A stretch of 64,000 bases of DNA from Plumapathes pennacea (taxonomy: Eukaryota; Cnidaria; Anthozoa; Antipatharia; Myriopathidae), in NCBI GenBank assembly GCA_964036295.1, contig OZ038467.1, forward strand, positions 6,255,001-6,319,000. The letters run 5' to 3'. The notes below the pieces were generated by a model that saw only the letters and a list, made by a program, of their open reading frames with translations, was not told the DNA's origin and did not search any database. Positions 23,740 to 34,450 of this stretch are shown piece by piece. A program made the position numbers and the translations under genes. The first letter of the stretch is position 1. Each line of letters opens with the position of its first letter.

Positions 23740-26157
23740 ATGGCAGATTACCAAGGAGTGTCAACCAATCAGGAGCTTGGCTTTACTGAAACAGTAAAAC
23801 AAGAACCAAAGAGAAACAAAGAGAAGATTCTCAAGATTGCTGTGTGCATCTTGGCTGTCCTGTGTGTTGCCCTTCTCATCGCTCTAATCGCTGTCGTCAG
23901 TCGAAATACAAGCGGAGAAACGGTCGTCAAACGCTCTTCTGACGAGGCTACACAGTTCTGTCTAGAGGATTCGCAGATTCCGGTGACGGCCAAAACAAAA
24001 TCATCCGGACTGTTCGATGATTTGTCAAACGAAGAGATAATCGCTGTTCGTGATTACATGCTCCAGCAACCATCGTTGAATTTGACTCCACACCAAGACG
24101 CTGCGATTAACACCAACTACATTTACTTGATCGAGCTCAGACAGCCCAACAAAGACAAAGCTATCGAATTCCTGGACAAAAACGGTACCAAACCCGTGCG
24201 CACAGCAAGAGTTGTGATCTACAAAGGGGGTGTGGCCAAGCCGACAGTTGAGGAATACCTTGTAAGCCCGGCCGAGAAACCCAATAACCACGTGCTCGAC
24301 AACGGAATAGGACACAATCCAATCACATTCCATTCAAGACCGCAGGATTCCATTGAAGAGAGTTTTTGGGAGCCAATTTTGCTGAACGTCACCAAGCACG
24401 CCTTTCGCCTGTTGAACGAGAGCTACGACGGTTGGACTTATCATAACTGCACAGAACGATGTCTGACTTATTCCTACATGGCACCACCGTTAAAATCCGG
24501 TGACAGGAAAACCTGGCTGTGGTTTGTGCGCGAACTTCCTGGTGTTTACGTCAACCCCGTGGGCTTCGAGATTCTTATCGACAGCGAAGGCTCCGACGTA
24601 TCGCGTTGGGGTGTAGCTAAAATCTTCTATCATAACGTCAGCTTCGACACCGTGGAAGAGTTGATGCAAGCTTATGACAATGGGACCATCCACAAGGCAT
24701 TCCTCCCCACACCCAACATCAAAGGACCCTTATTTTCCTCGCTCCTTCGACGTGGTCCCCAACAACCACAAAAACCTCTGCGTGGTCCTCAACAGTTTGA
24801 GCCCGATGGCAAGCGATACGCAGTCAGCGGGCGCCACGTGGAGTACATGGGTTGGAGTTTTGACTTCCGGGTGCGCACAACGTCCGGTTTACAGCTGTTC
24901 GACATCCGCTTTAGAGGGGAGCGACTCGTGTACGAGCTGAGCGCCCAAGAAGCGACAGCATTTTACTCTGGCTCGTCCCCAGGGCAAATGATGACGAACT
25001 ATCTGGACACCGCGTGGGGCATGGGGGTAAGTTTTGAGTTGATACGCGGAGTGGATTGTCCCAAGACAGCCACGTTTTTGGACGTCATACATTTTAAAGA
25101 CACGAGTCAGCCGACGCACCACAAGAACGCCGTCTGCGTGTTTGAGATTGATACAGGTCTTCCCTTACGGAGGCATTACGATAACGACTATGAAGGCGGT
25201 TACAATTTCGCTGGAGGCCTGCCTGGTAATGTGCTGGTGCTGAGAACTATAGCGTCGCCATACAACTACGATTACGTCTTTGATTACGTTTTCTACGCTA
25301 ACGGCGTCCTCGAGGGGCGCGTCGCTACAACGGGATACGTCCAGGCTACATATTGGACACCGCAAGAAGCTCCGTACGGTAATCTCATCCAACACCCAAG
25401 CGTGGCTGGCACCATTCACGATCACTTCGTTAACTACAAAGTGGACCTGGACATTGCAGGCAGAAAAAACTCTTATGAAACTGCAGACGTGGAACTGGAG
25501 GAGAGGCCAAATCCCTGGTTTCCAGGTTATCGCCACACTCAAAAAGTCGTGCGAACGCGTCAGAAGAGCACAGAGAAAGCAGCCCTGTATCAGTACAACT
25601 TCGACAAACCCAAATACCTCAACTTCTATAGCGAGGCAAAGCGAAACAAAATGGGCGTCAAGCGAGGTTATCGCGTTCAAATCGACGGCGTTATGAAGCA
25701 GATGTACCCGGAGGAAGTGTCGCTTACAAATGGAACTGGCTGGATATTCCACCAGATGGCCGTCACTAAACAAAAGGACGCGGAGTACAGGAGCTCGTCT
25801 ATATACAACCAAAACGACCCTTACAAACCCGCAGTAGACTTCCGCAAGTTCTATGAAGACGATGATAGTATCGTAAACGAGGATTTGGTTGCCTGGGTAA
25901 CAGTAGGATTAATGCACATCCCACATGCAGAGGATATCCCTAACACCGGCACGGCCGCCAACTCAGCGCGGTTTTTCCTCCGACCTTATAACTACTTCGA
26001 CGAGGACCCGTCCATGGCCTCCAGCGATGCAGTTCTTATCATTCCCAGGGACGACAAGTACACTGGATCATTTATCCGCTTTGGGACCCCGACGGGACCG
26101 GTTTGTACACCCCGTCACCACTCCGATGAGTATACTGGCGCGTACGGAAGTTCGTGA
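23740..26157 (+). CDS. AOC: Membrane copper amine oxidase, copy 1
   Basis: These enzymes oxidise primary amines to aldehydes, releasing ammonia and hydrogen peroxide, usually on the cell surface. The protein has 805 aa without introns in the coding part. A short cytoplasmic N-terminus precedes a membrane segment (about residues 30-53, ILKIAVCILAVLCVALLIAL), giving a type II topology as in vertebrate AOC3. The catalytic domain has all key residues: base Asp423 (YLDTAWGMG), topaquinone precursor Tyr510 in NYDY, and copper ligands His560 and His562 (HDH) and His726 (MHIPHAED). Many N-glycosylation sites fit an extracellular position. The ATG at 23740 is chosen because the frame upstream has only a TTG and follows a splice acceptor (TTTCTCTGCAG). 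AATAAA signals lie at 26342 and 26360. Confidence 0.95.
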   Translation: MADYQGVSTNQELGFTETVKQEPKRNKEKILKIAVCILAVLCVALLIALIAVVSRNTSGETVVKRSSDEATQFCLEDSQIPVTAKTKSSGLFDDLSNEEIIAVRDYMLQQPSLNLTPHQDAAINTNYIYLIELRQPNKDKAIEFLDKNGTKPVRTARVVIYKGGVAKPTVEEYLVSPAEKPNNHVLDNGIGHNPITFHSRPQDSIEESFWEPILLNVTKHAFRLLNESYDGWTYHNCTERCLTYSYMAPPLKSGDRKTWLWFVRELPGVYVNPVGFEILIDSEGSDVSRWGVAKIFYHNVSFDTVEELMQAYDNGTIHKAFLPTPNIKGPLFSSLLRRGPQQPQKPLRGPQQFEPDGKRYAVSGRHVEYMGWSFDFRVRTTSGLQLFDIRFRGERLVYELSAQEATAFYSGSSPGQMMTNYLDTAWGMGVSFELIRGVDCPKTATFLDVIHFKDTSQPTHHKNAVCVFEIDTGLPLRRHYDNDYEGGYNFAGGLPGNVLVLRTIASPYNYDYVFDYVFYANGVLEGRVATTGYVQATYWTPQEAPYGNLIQHPSVAGTIHDHFVNYKVDLDIAGRKNSYETADVELEERPNPWFPGYRHTQKVVRTRQKSTEKAALYQYNFDKPKYLNFYSEAKRNKMGVKRGYRVQIDGVMKQMYPEEVSLTNGTGWIFHQMAVTKQKDAEYRSSSIYNQNDPYKPAVDFRKFYEDDDSIVNEDLVAWVTVGLMHIPHAEDIPNTGTAANSARFFLRPYNYFDEDPSMASSDAVLIIPRDDKYTGSFIRFGTPTGPVCTPRHHSDEYTGAYGSS

Positions 26158-26871
26158 GTGCTGTTCGAGAATCCCTGATCACAGGGATGCGGATTTTGTT
26201 TTAATTGTTCAAAAGCTAATTTCACAAAACACGCACTAAATTTTCGGTTTTTCTATATCCAGCAAGTTTCTAATTCATTTGCACAGTCATAGAATTTTGT
26301 TTAGATTAGTGTGTATGCTTTTCATCAGCAGTAGATAAATAAATAAAGATAAAAATCAAAATAAAGTTCTTTCACTGTCTACCATGTAGTGCCAGGTCAA
26401 TATAGGAATGGGGGAAATCAGTTATTTTAAACAAACTTCGATCTCGTCAAAGATCTGTTTGTAGCAACTCAGCACTCGATAAATACAAACAAGAATAAAA
26501 AAACTTCACATACCTTTGCGAGCGGCCATGTTGGATCAGGACGCAACAGCATTACGAATGGACTTCACCACGTTTTAATACCAAGAAGATTTCAACAAGT
26601 AAAACTGGAAGGAAAAGTATATTTTAACAAGAAACAAATTATGTAAAAAGAGATACAAGAATATAAGGAATGAGTAAGTAAAGTAAAGAAGTATGAAGGA
26701 TAAAATTCATGAAAGGAAAACTTGAAGGAACGAAATACAAACAGAGAGAAGGCAAAACGGCAGGAGATCCACTGATAGCTCCTCTCGGATTCGGTCGGAG
26801 GCCTGAGCACCATTTTCGCGCCCTCTGTCTCAGTCCATCGACCGAGAGCGAGACAAATTCTGGGAACAAGG
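26158..26871. repeat. 3' flank shared by all three amine oxidase genes
   Basis: This 0.7-kb stretch recurs after copy 2 (33729-34450) and copy 3 (40685-41405). It contains polyadenylation signals and then, on the minus strand, an ATGGCCGCTCGCAAAG|GTATGTG phrase at about 26515-26530, which resembles a short first exon with a donor. A YY1-like GCGGCCATGTTGG word overlaps it. Confidence 0.75.
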
Positions 26872-28085
26872 ATGAGAAAAATGAATAGACGAAGAGAACG
26901 ACAAGTTAGTGAGCAAGTCCAGGGAAAGAACACTCCCAAGAGTGATCAACTTCAATTTTCTCCTTTAGTTTCTCACCAGAGATATATCATACAGTAAGGA
27001 GAACTTGCTCAGATTCATACGTGCTGCTTTATAAAACACTGGGAGAATCTGCATTTTGAGCTTGCGAGTGTAAGGGTAACAGGAGGAGTGACTAAGTAAA
27101 GGAGCGACGCCGTGAAAAAGAGCAAAAGAAAATGCAAACACTGGGCAACATAAAGAGAGTCGCAGAAGGAGAGAAGGAAAGACATGCTGCGAATTGAATA
27201 CCTCTTGTAGTACAGCTGGCTTTCCGGAAGAAACAGAGAAGAAGGGGGCATCGGCAGCACAGCAATATAATTTTTGGCCAATTAGCTCATGTCTAGATGG
27301 ACTCCTGCTCATGTGGAGGTTTTTGAAATAAAGGTAGAACCTTTATCGCTCAGAGAAAAGTTTTCAGTGCTCAGTCACTTCCCGGAAAGGATGTCGCCCC
27401 AGTTGTAGGGGAGAAATGGATGGGCATACTTCTTGTCTCCCTGATACTCTTCACAACAAATTTGAACGGTTTTCTAATGTGCGGAAGAAGTAAAAACTAC
27501 AATGAACGAAGACGACTGAAACTTAACTTGACTTAACGAGAAAAATGCTGAACTGACCAGTTACATGAATAATTTGCATATAAACTAGAGTACACGTGAG
27601 AAAGCAAAAATAAAGGTGTAAATGAAGGCTACTTGAAAGGCATTGTTCAAAGTTCGGCAAAAAAGGTATTGCTCACACAGAATCCGCAAAAGTATTGTTC
27701 TTGTTCGGAAAAGGCCGCAACACCAGTGCCCCATCCTCTTACGGCTACAGCATCAACCGGCCTACTGGCCAGTACGACAACCCAACACATAGTGTGCGAG
27801 GTAACGCTAATTACTAGTTCACTTCTTACTTTCTAGCAAGTCGATCAACCGAACTGTATGTGTTGCATGTCAAGTTACTTCCTTGACAAACACAACCTTT
27901 TGCCTCGCTAAACTAAATACCTGAAATTCCGGTCCATATGACCGTCGTTATATTAACGTGCAGGTTTCTAAAGACGTGTTTATCACACCATGTTAGTGTT
28001 CTGAGCATATACGGGAGTTGTTTGTCAATAACAAGCTGAACAAGAGCAACGGCAGGGGAAAACGCGCACGCTTGGGCGGGCGGGC
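26872..28085. repeat. Segmental duplication, copy 2 (pair at 21076-22290)
   Basis: Near-identical to 21076-22290, in direct orientation. Small differences include a 19-bp repeat-like addition near 27663-27681. It lies between amine oxidase copies 1 and 2. Confidence 0.85.
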
Positions 28086-28090
28086 GCTTG

Positions 28091-28136
28091 TAAGTCCGGC
28101 GCCCTTACCACTCGGCCACGCTGCCTCCCATGGCAG
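28091..28136 (-). repeat. tRNA-derived SINE fragment
   Basis: On the minus strand it reads GGCAGCGTGGCCGAGTGGTA followed by AGGGCGCCGGACTTACAAG, which resembles the 5' half and A box of a tRNA-Leu/Ser-derived sequence. It lacks a full cloverleaf and is not a tRNA gene. Related pieces are at 35636-35689 and 36811-36864. Confidence 0.55.
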
Positions 28137-28210
28137 AGGCTTTGGACGTCTAATGAAAACCTATGACACATCCGTATACATGACAGACAAATGCCTATAA
28201 AACGAAGAGC

Positions 28211-28218
28211 TATAAAAG
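28211..28218 (+). promoter_or_regulatory. Conserved TATA box upstream of amine oxidase 2
   Basis: TATAAAAG in the same context as at 22647 and 35736. Here it is 3.1 kb from the ATG because extra blocks lie between. Those blocks may have separated it from its gene, so activity is doubtful. Confidence 0.35.
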
Positions 28219-28255
28219 GTTGAGAAACAGTAAATTATTCAGTTTCTTTGTTTGT

Positions 28256-28475
28256 AAAGCAAGTGTTGCACTGTTCATCGATTTGCAACGACGATTTGCA
28301 ACGACGATTTGCAACGCCGATTTGCTCCAAATTCACGTAACGGTGTTGCAAGTTTTTGAATCGCTTTCAAAAACTTGCAACGCGTTGCAGCACTGCAAAC
28401 ATCGCGAAAAATCGTTCGCAATAGGGTGTTACACCTGAACGATTTCTTGCACAACATAGTATCGCTGCAAATCGG
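28256..28475. mobile_element. Inverted-repeat element without the nested insertion
   Basis: Homologue of the outer element at 22709-23037. It has a local tandem triplication of GATTTGCAACGACGA-like units at about 28280-28325. The left end (AGTGTTGCACTG) is preserved and the right end is worn. Confidence 0.6.
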
Positions 28476-30069
28476 TTTTCAGTCCGGGGGGGGGAGGGTG
28501 AGTCTAGTGTCTTTCATTTTTATTACTCGAACGGTAGAGCGAAGTCGATGAGTTGCATGTCAAGCAGATACTGAAATGGCGATCTCAGCCTAAAACCATG
28601 GTTTCCATAAAACGAAGATCATTTCTGCTGGCGTCCTGAGCGTAAGCGCTGTTAAATTGTCAGTGACAGATAAACGGCCAAGAATAATACTTAAGCAAGC
28701 TGTGCTTTGCAATAGCGTGGCGACACAACAAGAACACACGATCATGTAGGCTTTTACATACACTCAAGCCTGTATAAGCGGACACCCTTGTGGATTTTTT
28801 TGGCTCCAGGCTCGGTTTATTTTTGATTGATAGTTGACAGGTATTAACATATTACGAATAGGATGTCGCCCCAGTGTCCCATCCTCTCACGGCTACAGCG
28901 TCAACACCCTCGCCAGTACGACAACCCAACACATCGTGAGCGAGGTAAAGCTAATATTGCTAGTTCACTTCTTACTTATATCAATAGCAAAGTCAATCAA
29001 CCAAACTATATGTATTGCATGTCAAGTTACTTCATTGACAAACGCAACCTTTGCCTCGCTAAACTAAATCTGAAATGCCCGGGTCCGCATGACCGTGTCG
29101 CTATATTAACGTGCAGGTTTCTAAAGACGTGTTTATCACACCATGTTAGTGTTCTGAGCATATACGGTAGTTGTTTGTCAATGACAAGCTGAACAAGAGC
29201 AACGGCAGGGGAACGCGCACGCTTGGGTGGGCGGGCGGGCGCTTGTAATCGATATTAATCGGCAGGTAAAGTAAAAGTACTGGTAAAGGATCCTTATTAA
29301 GTAATTCAGCAGAGCTGGTGCATGGGGTCGTGTTTTAAACTCAACGTAAATTTGTTAAGAATCCCAACTGATCAAAGGCTAACCAGTCATGCATGTCCAA
29401 TACCACGGCTAGTAACGAGTCGTAAAAGTGAATTGTCGACTCGTACGAGTCGTGTAAGTCGTCTAATGTGTTCACGAGTCGTAAAGAAAACCAGTTTATC
29501 CGTGAATCTCATTGACGGTGTGTCCACTCGTACGAGTCGTACAAGTCGTCTAATGTATTCTGGCCAATTAGACGCGGCCATATGCACATACACACGACGA
29601 CAATATTAAACGCAGCAGAGGCTCGATTTTAGCCGATCGGACTCCGTCTGTCCAGATTCCTCACGTGTCGTATTCTGGCCAACTGAACGCCGCCATATGC
29701 ATATGCGCACGACGTCCGATGCTCAGCACGTTCTTTACCGACCGAAGAAGAATTAGTGTGAACGAAACCTTCGGCCAGACGCTATTCTGCACAGTGTTAG
29801 TTAGTATGAGTCATCATGTTGCAACACAGGTCGGAAAAAGCGTTTACCTTGATTTTAGAAACGTTATTTGCACATTTCTGAAACGGCGTACCTTTGCGGG
29901 AATCACATTTTTAAGTAAAACTTCACTTATACGAAGACAATACCCATTCGGTGCTTGTTTGCGTGAGAAGATTAAAATCAGATTTTCTTGCCTGAGAAGC
30001 CTAGAGTGCTGCCAAACTTGTTTGGATTAATTCAAAATGTCGCAAAACCAAAGCAATCACATGACAACC
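28476..30069. other. Intergenic region between amine oxidases 1 and 2
   Basis: No convincing gene. It holds a third copy of the exon-like block (about 28860-29230), then a cluster of ACGAGTCGT words at about 29410-29560. Two copies of a unit containing TTCTGGCCAA and GCCATATGCA follow (about 29559-29585 and 29670-29710). Confidence 0.5.
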
Positions 30070-30415
30070 TCAGACAGCCATCCGAAAATGGCTCTACAGT
30101 GCCATATTTACAGAAGTTCAACGTGATTATGTAATGAACGCGTAATGAACGCCTGGTGAACACGGGCACTTTCCTCATTAGGAGCAAAACTACTCTTCCT
30201 TTATCCTTATTAGAAATAGAAGAGTCTACCGTTAATCTATACCTGAAGTTTGGTTGTACACTATTGATTTAAGAACATTTAAAACTCGAGATAGAGGTCT
30301 GGATTAGTACACTCGTAGGCTTATTCGGTAGTCTTCCAACGTAAATATATTGTCACAATTCATGAGTATAGAAGCATTCATCTTCTCAAGTTTCTCTGTT
30401 CTGATATTATCGAAT
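30070..30415 (+). promoter_or_regulatory. Conserved upstream block of amine oxidase 2
   Basis: Homologous blocks lie directly before the coding exon in copy 1 (about 23334-23665) and copy 3 (about 37862-38205), ending CTGTTCTGATATTATCGA. They are conserved beyond the coding sequence, as expected for a leader or promoter that was duplicated with the gene. Confidence 0.45.
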
Positions 30416-31256
30416 ATTTTATTGCTCGCGGGAGCCTGGGGCCCAACGCGAGCTTAGGACTGCAATTTTTTTTTCTTTTTTTTTGTCGGTCGAGAATCAG
30501 CAACGATGATTGGTTCAGATTATCACGTGATATGCAATGACGTAATTGACTTCGTTAAACAACTCGAGTGTGGCCATAAATTGCTCGGTACTTGTGTGTA
30601 AAAGTTAACTGTATTTAATCCAAACTCAACACCGTTTGGGTTTGTGCCCAACACGCACTGATAAACTGGATGTTAGGGAACGATTTTGGCTTGCGTTCTT
30701 TAGTTCACCGCGGAAGCTTTGAGAATAGCCGTAAACAGATGTTTGATGGATACCGCTGGGCTCGTGTTACATTCCTCGCTTTCAATTTTATATTTGTTAC
30801 AAAGCACAAATACTCGAAAGCCTGATAGAAGTGAAACGCATTCAGTTAAAAAACAAGACAGACTAGTATTGAAGCGAAGGCTGGATTAATAGTGGCCTCT
30901 GATTAGAATTAAGTGTTTGAAGTCAAACTGTCAAAATCGATTCATAAAAAGACAAATCACGCATTACTCAGACTTACTAGGCGGGTAACCGTTTTGCTTC
31001 TAACTGAGCTCAAAATGCAGAGTCGCTCAACCTTTAAGAACCAAGTGTATGAGTGTTGTAATGATAAATTTATAGTTTAATCAGGTTTCATTTAAGCAAG
31101 GTGTCAAAAGCCAAGTTCTCTATACTGTGTTATATATTTCTGGTGAGAAACTGCAAGTCTCCCGGAAGTTCCGCTCTTGTCCTTGCTTTCCATTTTAGTT
31201 TATTCTGCTCTCGACCCAACTAACGCCGCGAGCTCACTGGAAACGCCAGTCTAGTC
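30416..31256. mobile_element. 840-bp insertion next to amine oxidase 2 coding exon
   Basis: Copies 1 and 3 pass within about 30 bp from the conserved ...GATATTATCGA block to the AAAACGT(T/C)GC sequence before the coding exon. Copy 2 has about 840 extra bases between these points. The extra DNA contains a T-rich tract and a member of the CCCTTTCACTCC family (about 31008-31190). No coding frame or clear terminal repeats were seen. Confidence 0.6.
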
Positions 31257-31310
31257 TTGAAAACGTCGCATTTCACCAATTTATTTCTCTGCAGGAAAGA
31301 ATTTGTTCGT

Positions 31311-33728
31311 ATGGCAGACTACCACGCAGTCTCAACCATTCAGAAGCCTGGCTTCACAGAAACCGTACAACAAGAACCAAAGAGAAACAAAGAGAAGATT
31401 CTCAAGATTGCTGTGTGCATCTTGGCCGTCCTGTGTGTTGCCCTTCTCATCGCTCTAATCGTTCTCGTCAGTCGAAATACAAGCGGAGAAACGGTCGTCA
31501 AACGCTCTTCTGACGAGGCTACACAGTTCTGTCCGGAGGAATCGCAGATTCCGGTGACGGCCAAAACAAAATCCTCCGGACTGTTCGATGATTTGTTAAA
31601 CGAAGAGATAATCGCTGTTCGTGATTACATGCTCCAGCAACCATCGTTGAATCTCACTCAACACCAAGACGCTGCGATTAACACCAACTACATTTACTTG
31701 ATCGAGCTCAGACAGCCCAACAAAGACAAAGCTATCGAATTCCTGGACAAAAACGGAACCAAACCCGTGCGCACAGCAAGAGTTGTGATCTACAAAGGGG
31801 GTGTGGCCAAGCCGACAGTTGAGGAATACCTTGTAAGCCCGGCTGAGAAACCCAATAACCACGTGCTCGATAACGGAATAGGACACAATCCAATCACATT
31901 CCATTCAAGACCGTGGGATTCCATTGAAGAGAGTTTTTGGGAGCCAATTTTGCTCAACGTTACCAAGAACGCCTTTCGCCTATTAAACGAAAGCTACGAC
32001 GGTTGGACTTATCATAACTGCACAGAACGATGTCTGACTTATTCCTTCTCGGCACCACCGTTAAAATCCGGCGAAAGGAAAGTCTGGCTCTGGTTGTTGC
32101 GCGAACTTCCTGGCTTTTACATCAACCCCGTGGGCTTCGAGATTCTTATCGACAGCCAAGGCTCCGACGTATCGCGTTGGGGTGTAGCTAAAATCTTCTA
32201 CCATAACGTCAGCTTCGACACCGTGGAAGAGTTGATGCAAGCTTATGACAATGGGACCATCCACAAGGCATTCCTCCCCACACCCAACATCAAAGGACCC
32301 TTATTTTCCTCGCTCCTTCGACGTGGTCCCCAACAACCACAAAAACCTCTGCGTGGTCCTCAACAGTTTGAGCCCGATGGCAAGCGATACGCAGTCAGCG
32401 GGCGCCACGTAGAGTACATGGGTTGGAGTTTTGACTTCCGGGTGCGCACAACGTCCGGTTTGCAGCTGTTCGACATCCGCTTTAGAGGGGAGCGACTCGT
32501 GTACGAGCTGAGCGTCCAAGAAGCGACGGCGTTTTACTCTGGCTGGTCCCCAATGCAAATGATGACGAACTATCTTGACACCGGGTGGGGCATGGGGGTA
32601 AGTTTTGAGTTGATACGCGGAGTGGATTGTCCCAAGACAGCCACGTTTTTGGACGTCATACATTTTAAAGACACGAGTCAGCCGACACACCACAAGAACG
32701 CCGTCTGCGTGTTTGAGATTGATACAGGTCTTCCCTTACGGAGGCATTACGATAACGACTTTGAAGGCGGTTACAATTTCGCTGGAGGCCTGCCTGGTAA
32801 TGTGCTGGTGCTGAGAACTATCGCGACGCCATACAACTACGATTACGTCTTTGATTACGTTTTCTACGCTAACGGCGTCCTCGAGGGGCGCGTCGCTACA
32901 ACGGGATACGTCCAGGCTACATATTGGACACCGCAAGAAGCTCCGTACGGTAATCTCATTCAACACCCAAGTGTGGCTGGCACCATTCACGATCACTTCG
33001 TTAACTACAAAGTGGACCTGGACATTGCAGGCAGAAAAAACTCTTATGAAACTGCAGACGTGGAACTGGAGGAGAGGCCGAATCCCTGGTTTCCAGGTTA
33101 TCGCCACACTCAAAAAGTCGTGCGAACGCGTCAGAAGAGCACAGAGAAAGCAGCCCTGTATCAGTACAACTTCGACAAACCCAAATACCTCAACTTCTAC
33201 AGCGAGGCAAAGCGAAACAAAATGGGCGTCAAACGAGGTTATCGCGTTCAAATCGACGGCGTTATGAAGCAGATGTACACGGAGGAAGTGTCCCTTACAA
33301 ATGGAACTGGCTGGATATTCCACCAGATGGCCGTCACTAAACAAAAGGATGCAGAGTACAGGAGCTCGTCTATGTACAACCAAAACGACCCTTATAAACC
33401 CGCAGTAGACTTCCGCAAGTTCTATGAAGACGATGATAGTATCGTAAACGAGGATTTGGTTGCCTGGGTAACAGTAGGATTAATGCACATCCCACATGCA
33501 GAGGATATCCCTAACACCGGCACGGCCGCCAACTCAGCGCGGTTTTTCCTCCGACCTTATAACTACTTCGACGAGGACCCGTCCATGGCCTCCAGCGATG
33601 AAATTCTTATCATTCCCAGGGACGACAAGTACACTGGATCAATTATCCGCTTTGGGACCCCCACAGGACCGGTTTGTACACCCCGTCACCACTCCGATGA
33701 GTATACTGGCGCGTACGGACGTTCGTGA
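31311..33728 (+). CDS. AOC: Membrane copper amine oxidase, copy 2
   Basis: 805 aa, collinear with copy 1 and differing at only scattered residues. The membrane anchor (30-53), Asp423, Tyr510, His560, His562 and His726 are all present, so it should be active. The segment around residues 260-425 shares residues with copy 3 and not copy 1 (for example APPLKSGERKVWLW, SGWSPMQMM). Around residues 615-625 it shares NPWFPGYRHTQ with copy 1 and not copy 3. Near the C-terminus it has its own SDEILII. The ATG at 31311 matches the other copies; upstream the frame has only TTG. AATAAA lies at 33931. Its promoter region differs by an 840-bp insertion. Confidence 0.95.
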   Translation: MADYHAVSTIQKPGFTETVQQEPKRNKEKILKIAVCILAVLCVALLIALIVLVSRNTSGETVVKRSSDEATQFCPEESQIPVTAKTKSSGLFDDLLNEEIIAVRDYMLQQPSLNLTQHQDAAINTNYIYLIELRQPNKDKAIEFLDKNGTKPVRTARVVIYKGGVAKPTVEEYLVSPAEKPNNHVLDNGIGHNPITFHSRPWDSIEESFWEPILLNVTKNAFRLLNESYDGWTYHNCTERCLTYSFSAPPLKSGERKVWLWLLRELPGFYINPVGFEILIDSQGSDVSRWGVAKIFYHNVSFDTVEELMQAYDNGTIHKAFLPTPNIKGPLFSSLLRRGPQQPQKPLRGPQQFEPDGKRYAVSGRHVEYMGWSFDFRVRTTSGLQLFDIRFRGERLVYELSVQEATAFYSGWSPMQMMTNYLDTGWGMGVSFELIRGVDCPKTATFLDVIHFKDTSQPTHHKNAVCVFEIDTGLPLRRHYDNDFEGGYNFAGGLPGNVLVLRTIATPYNYDYVFDYVFYANGVLEGRVATTGYVQATYWTPQEAPYGNLIQHPSVAGTIHDHFVNYKVDLDIAGRKNSYETADVELEERPNPWFPGYRHTQKVVRTRQKSTEKAALYQYNFDKPKYLNFYSEAKRNKMGVKRGYRVQIDGVMKQMYTEEVSLTNGTGWIFHQMAVTKQKDAEYRSSSMYNQNDPYKPAVDFRKFYEDDDSIVNEDLVAWVTVGLMHIPHAEDIPNTGTAANSARFFLRPYNYFDEDPSMASSDEILIIPRDDKYTGSIIRFGTPTGPVCTPRHHSDEYTGAYGRS

Positions 33729-34450
33729 GTGCTGTTCGAGAATCCCTGATCAGAGGGATGCGGATTTTGTTTTAATTGTTCAAAAACTGATTTTACAAAA
33801 CACGCACTAAATTTTCGGTTTTTCTATATCCAGCAAGTTTCTGATTCATTTGCACAGTTATAGAATTTTGTTCAGATTAGTTTGTATGCTATTCATCGGC
33901 AATAGATAAATAAATGAAGATAAAAATCAAAATAAAGTTCTTTCACTGTCTACCATGTAGTGCCTGGCAATATAGGAATGGGGAAATTCAGTTATTTTCA
34001 ACAAACATAGATCTCGTCAAAGATCTGTTTGTAGCAACTCAGCACTCGATAAATACAAACAAGAATAAAAAACTTCACATACCTTTGCGAGCGGCCATGT
34101 TGGATCGGGACGCTACAGCATTATGACTGGATTTCACCACGTTTCAATATTAAGAAGATTTCAAGAATTAAACTGGAAGAAAAATGATGTTTTAAATATT
34201 TATGGTGACAGACCGAAAAATATGGAAAAAAAGATACAAGTGTATAAGGGATGAGTAAGTAAGGTAAAGAAGTATGAAGGATAGAATTCATGAAAGGAAA
34301 ACTTGAAGAAAGGAAATACAAACAGAGAAAAGGCAAAACGGCAGGAAATCTACTAATGGTTCCCTCTCGCATTCGGCCGGAGGCCTGAGCACCTTTTTTC
34401 GCGTCCTCTGTCTCAGTCCATCGACCGAGAGCGAGACAAAATCTGGGAAC
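33729..34450. repeat. 3' flank of amine oxidase 2 (duplicated block)
   Basis: Homologue of 26158-26871 and 40685-41405. It includes the minus-strand ATGGCCGC phrase at about 34084-34100. Confidence 0.7.

Noticed and set aside
24025-25812. Long minus-strand open frames opposite amine oxidase 1 (up to 215 codons), repeated opposite copies 2 and 3
   Set aside because: They are antisense shadows of a highly similar coding sequence; their conservation follows from the duplication. The plus-strand frame has all catalytic motifs.
28091-28136. tRNA gene
   Set aside because: Only the A-box half is present and it cannot fold into a full cloverleaf; it fits a SINE fragment.
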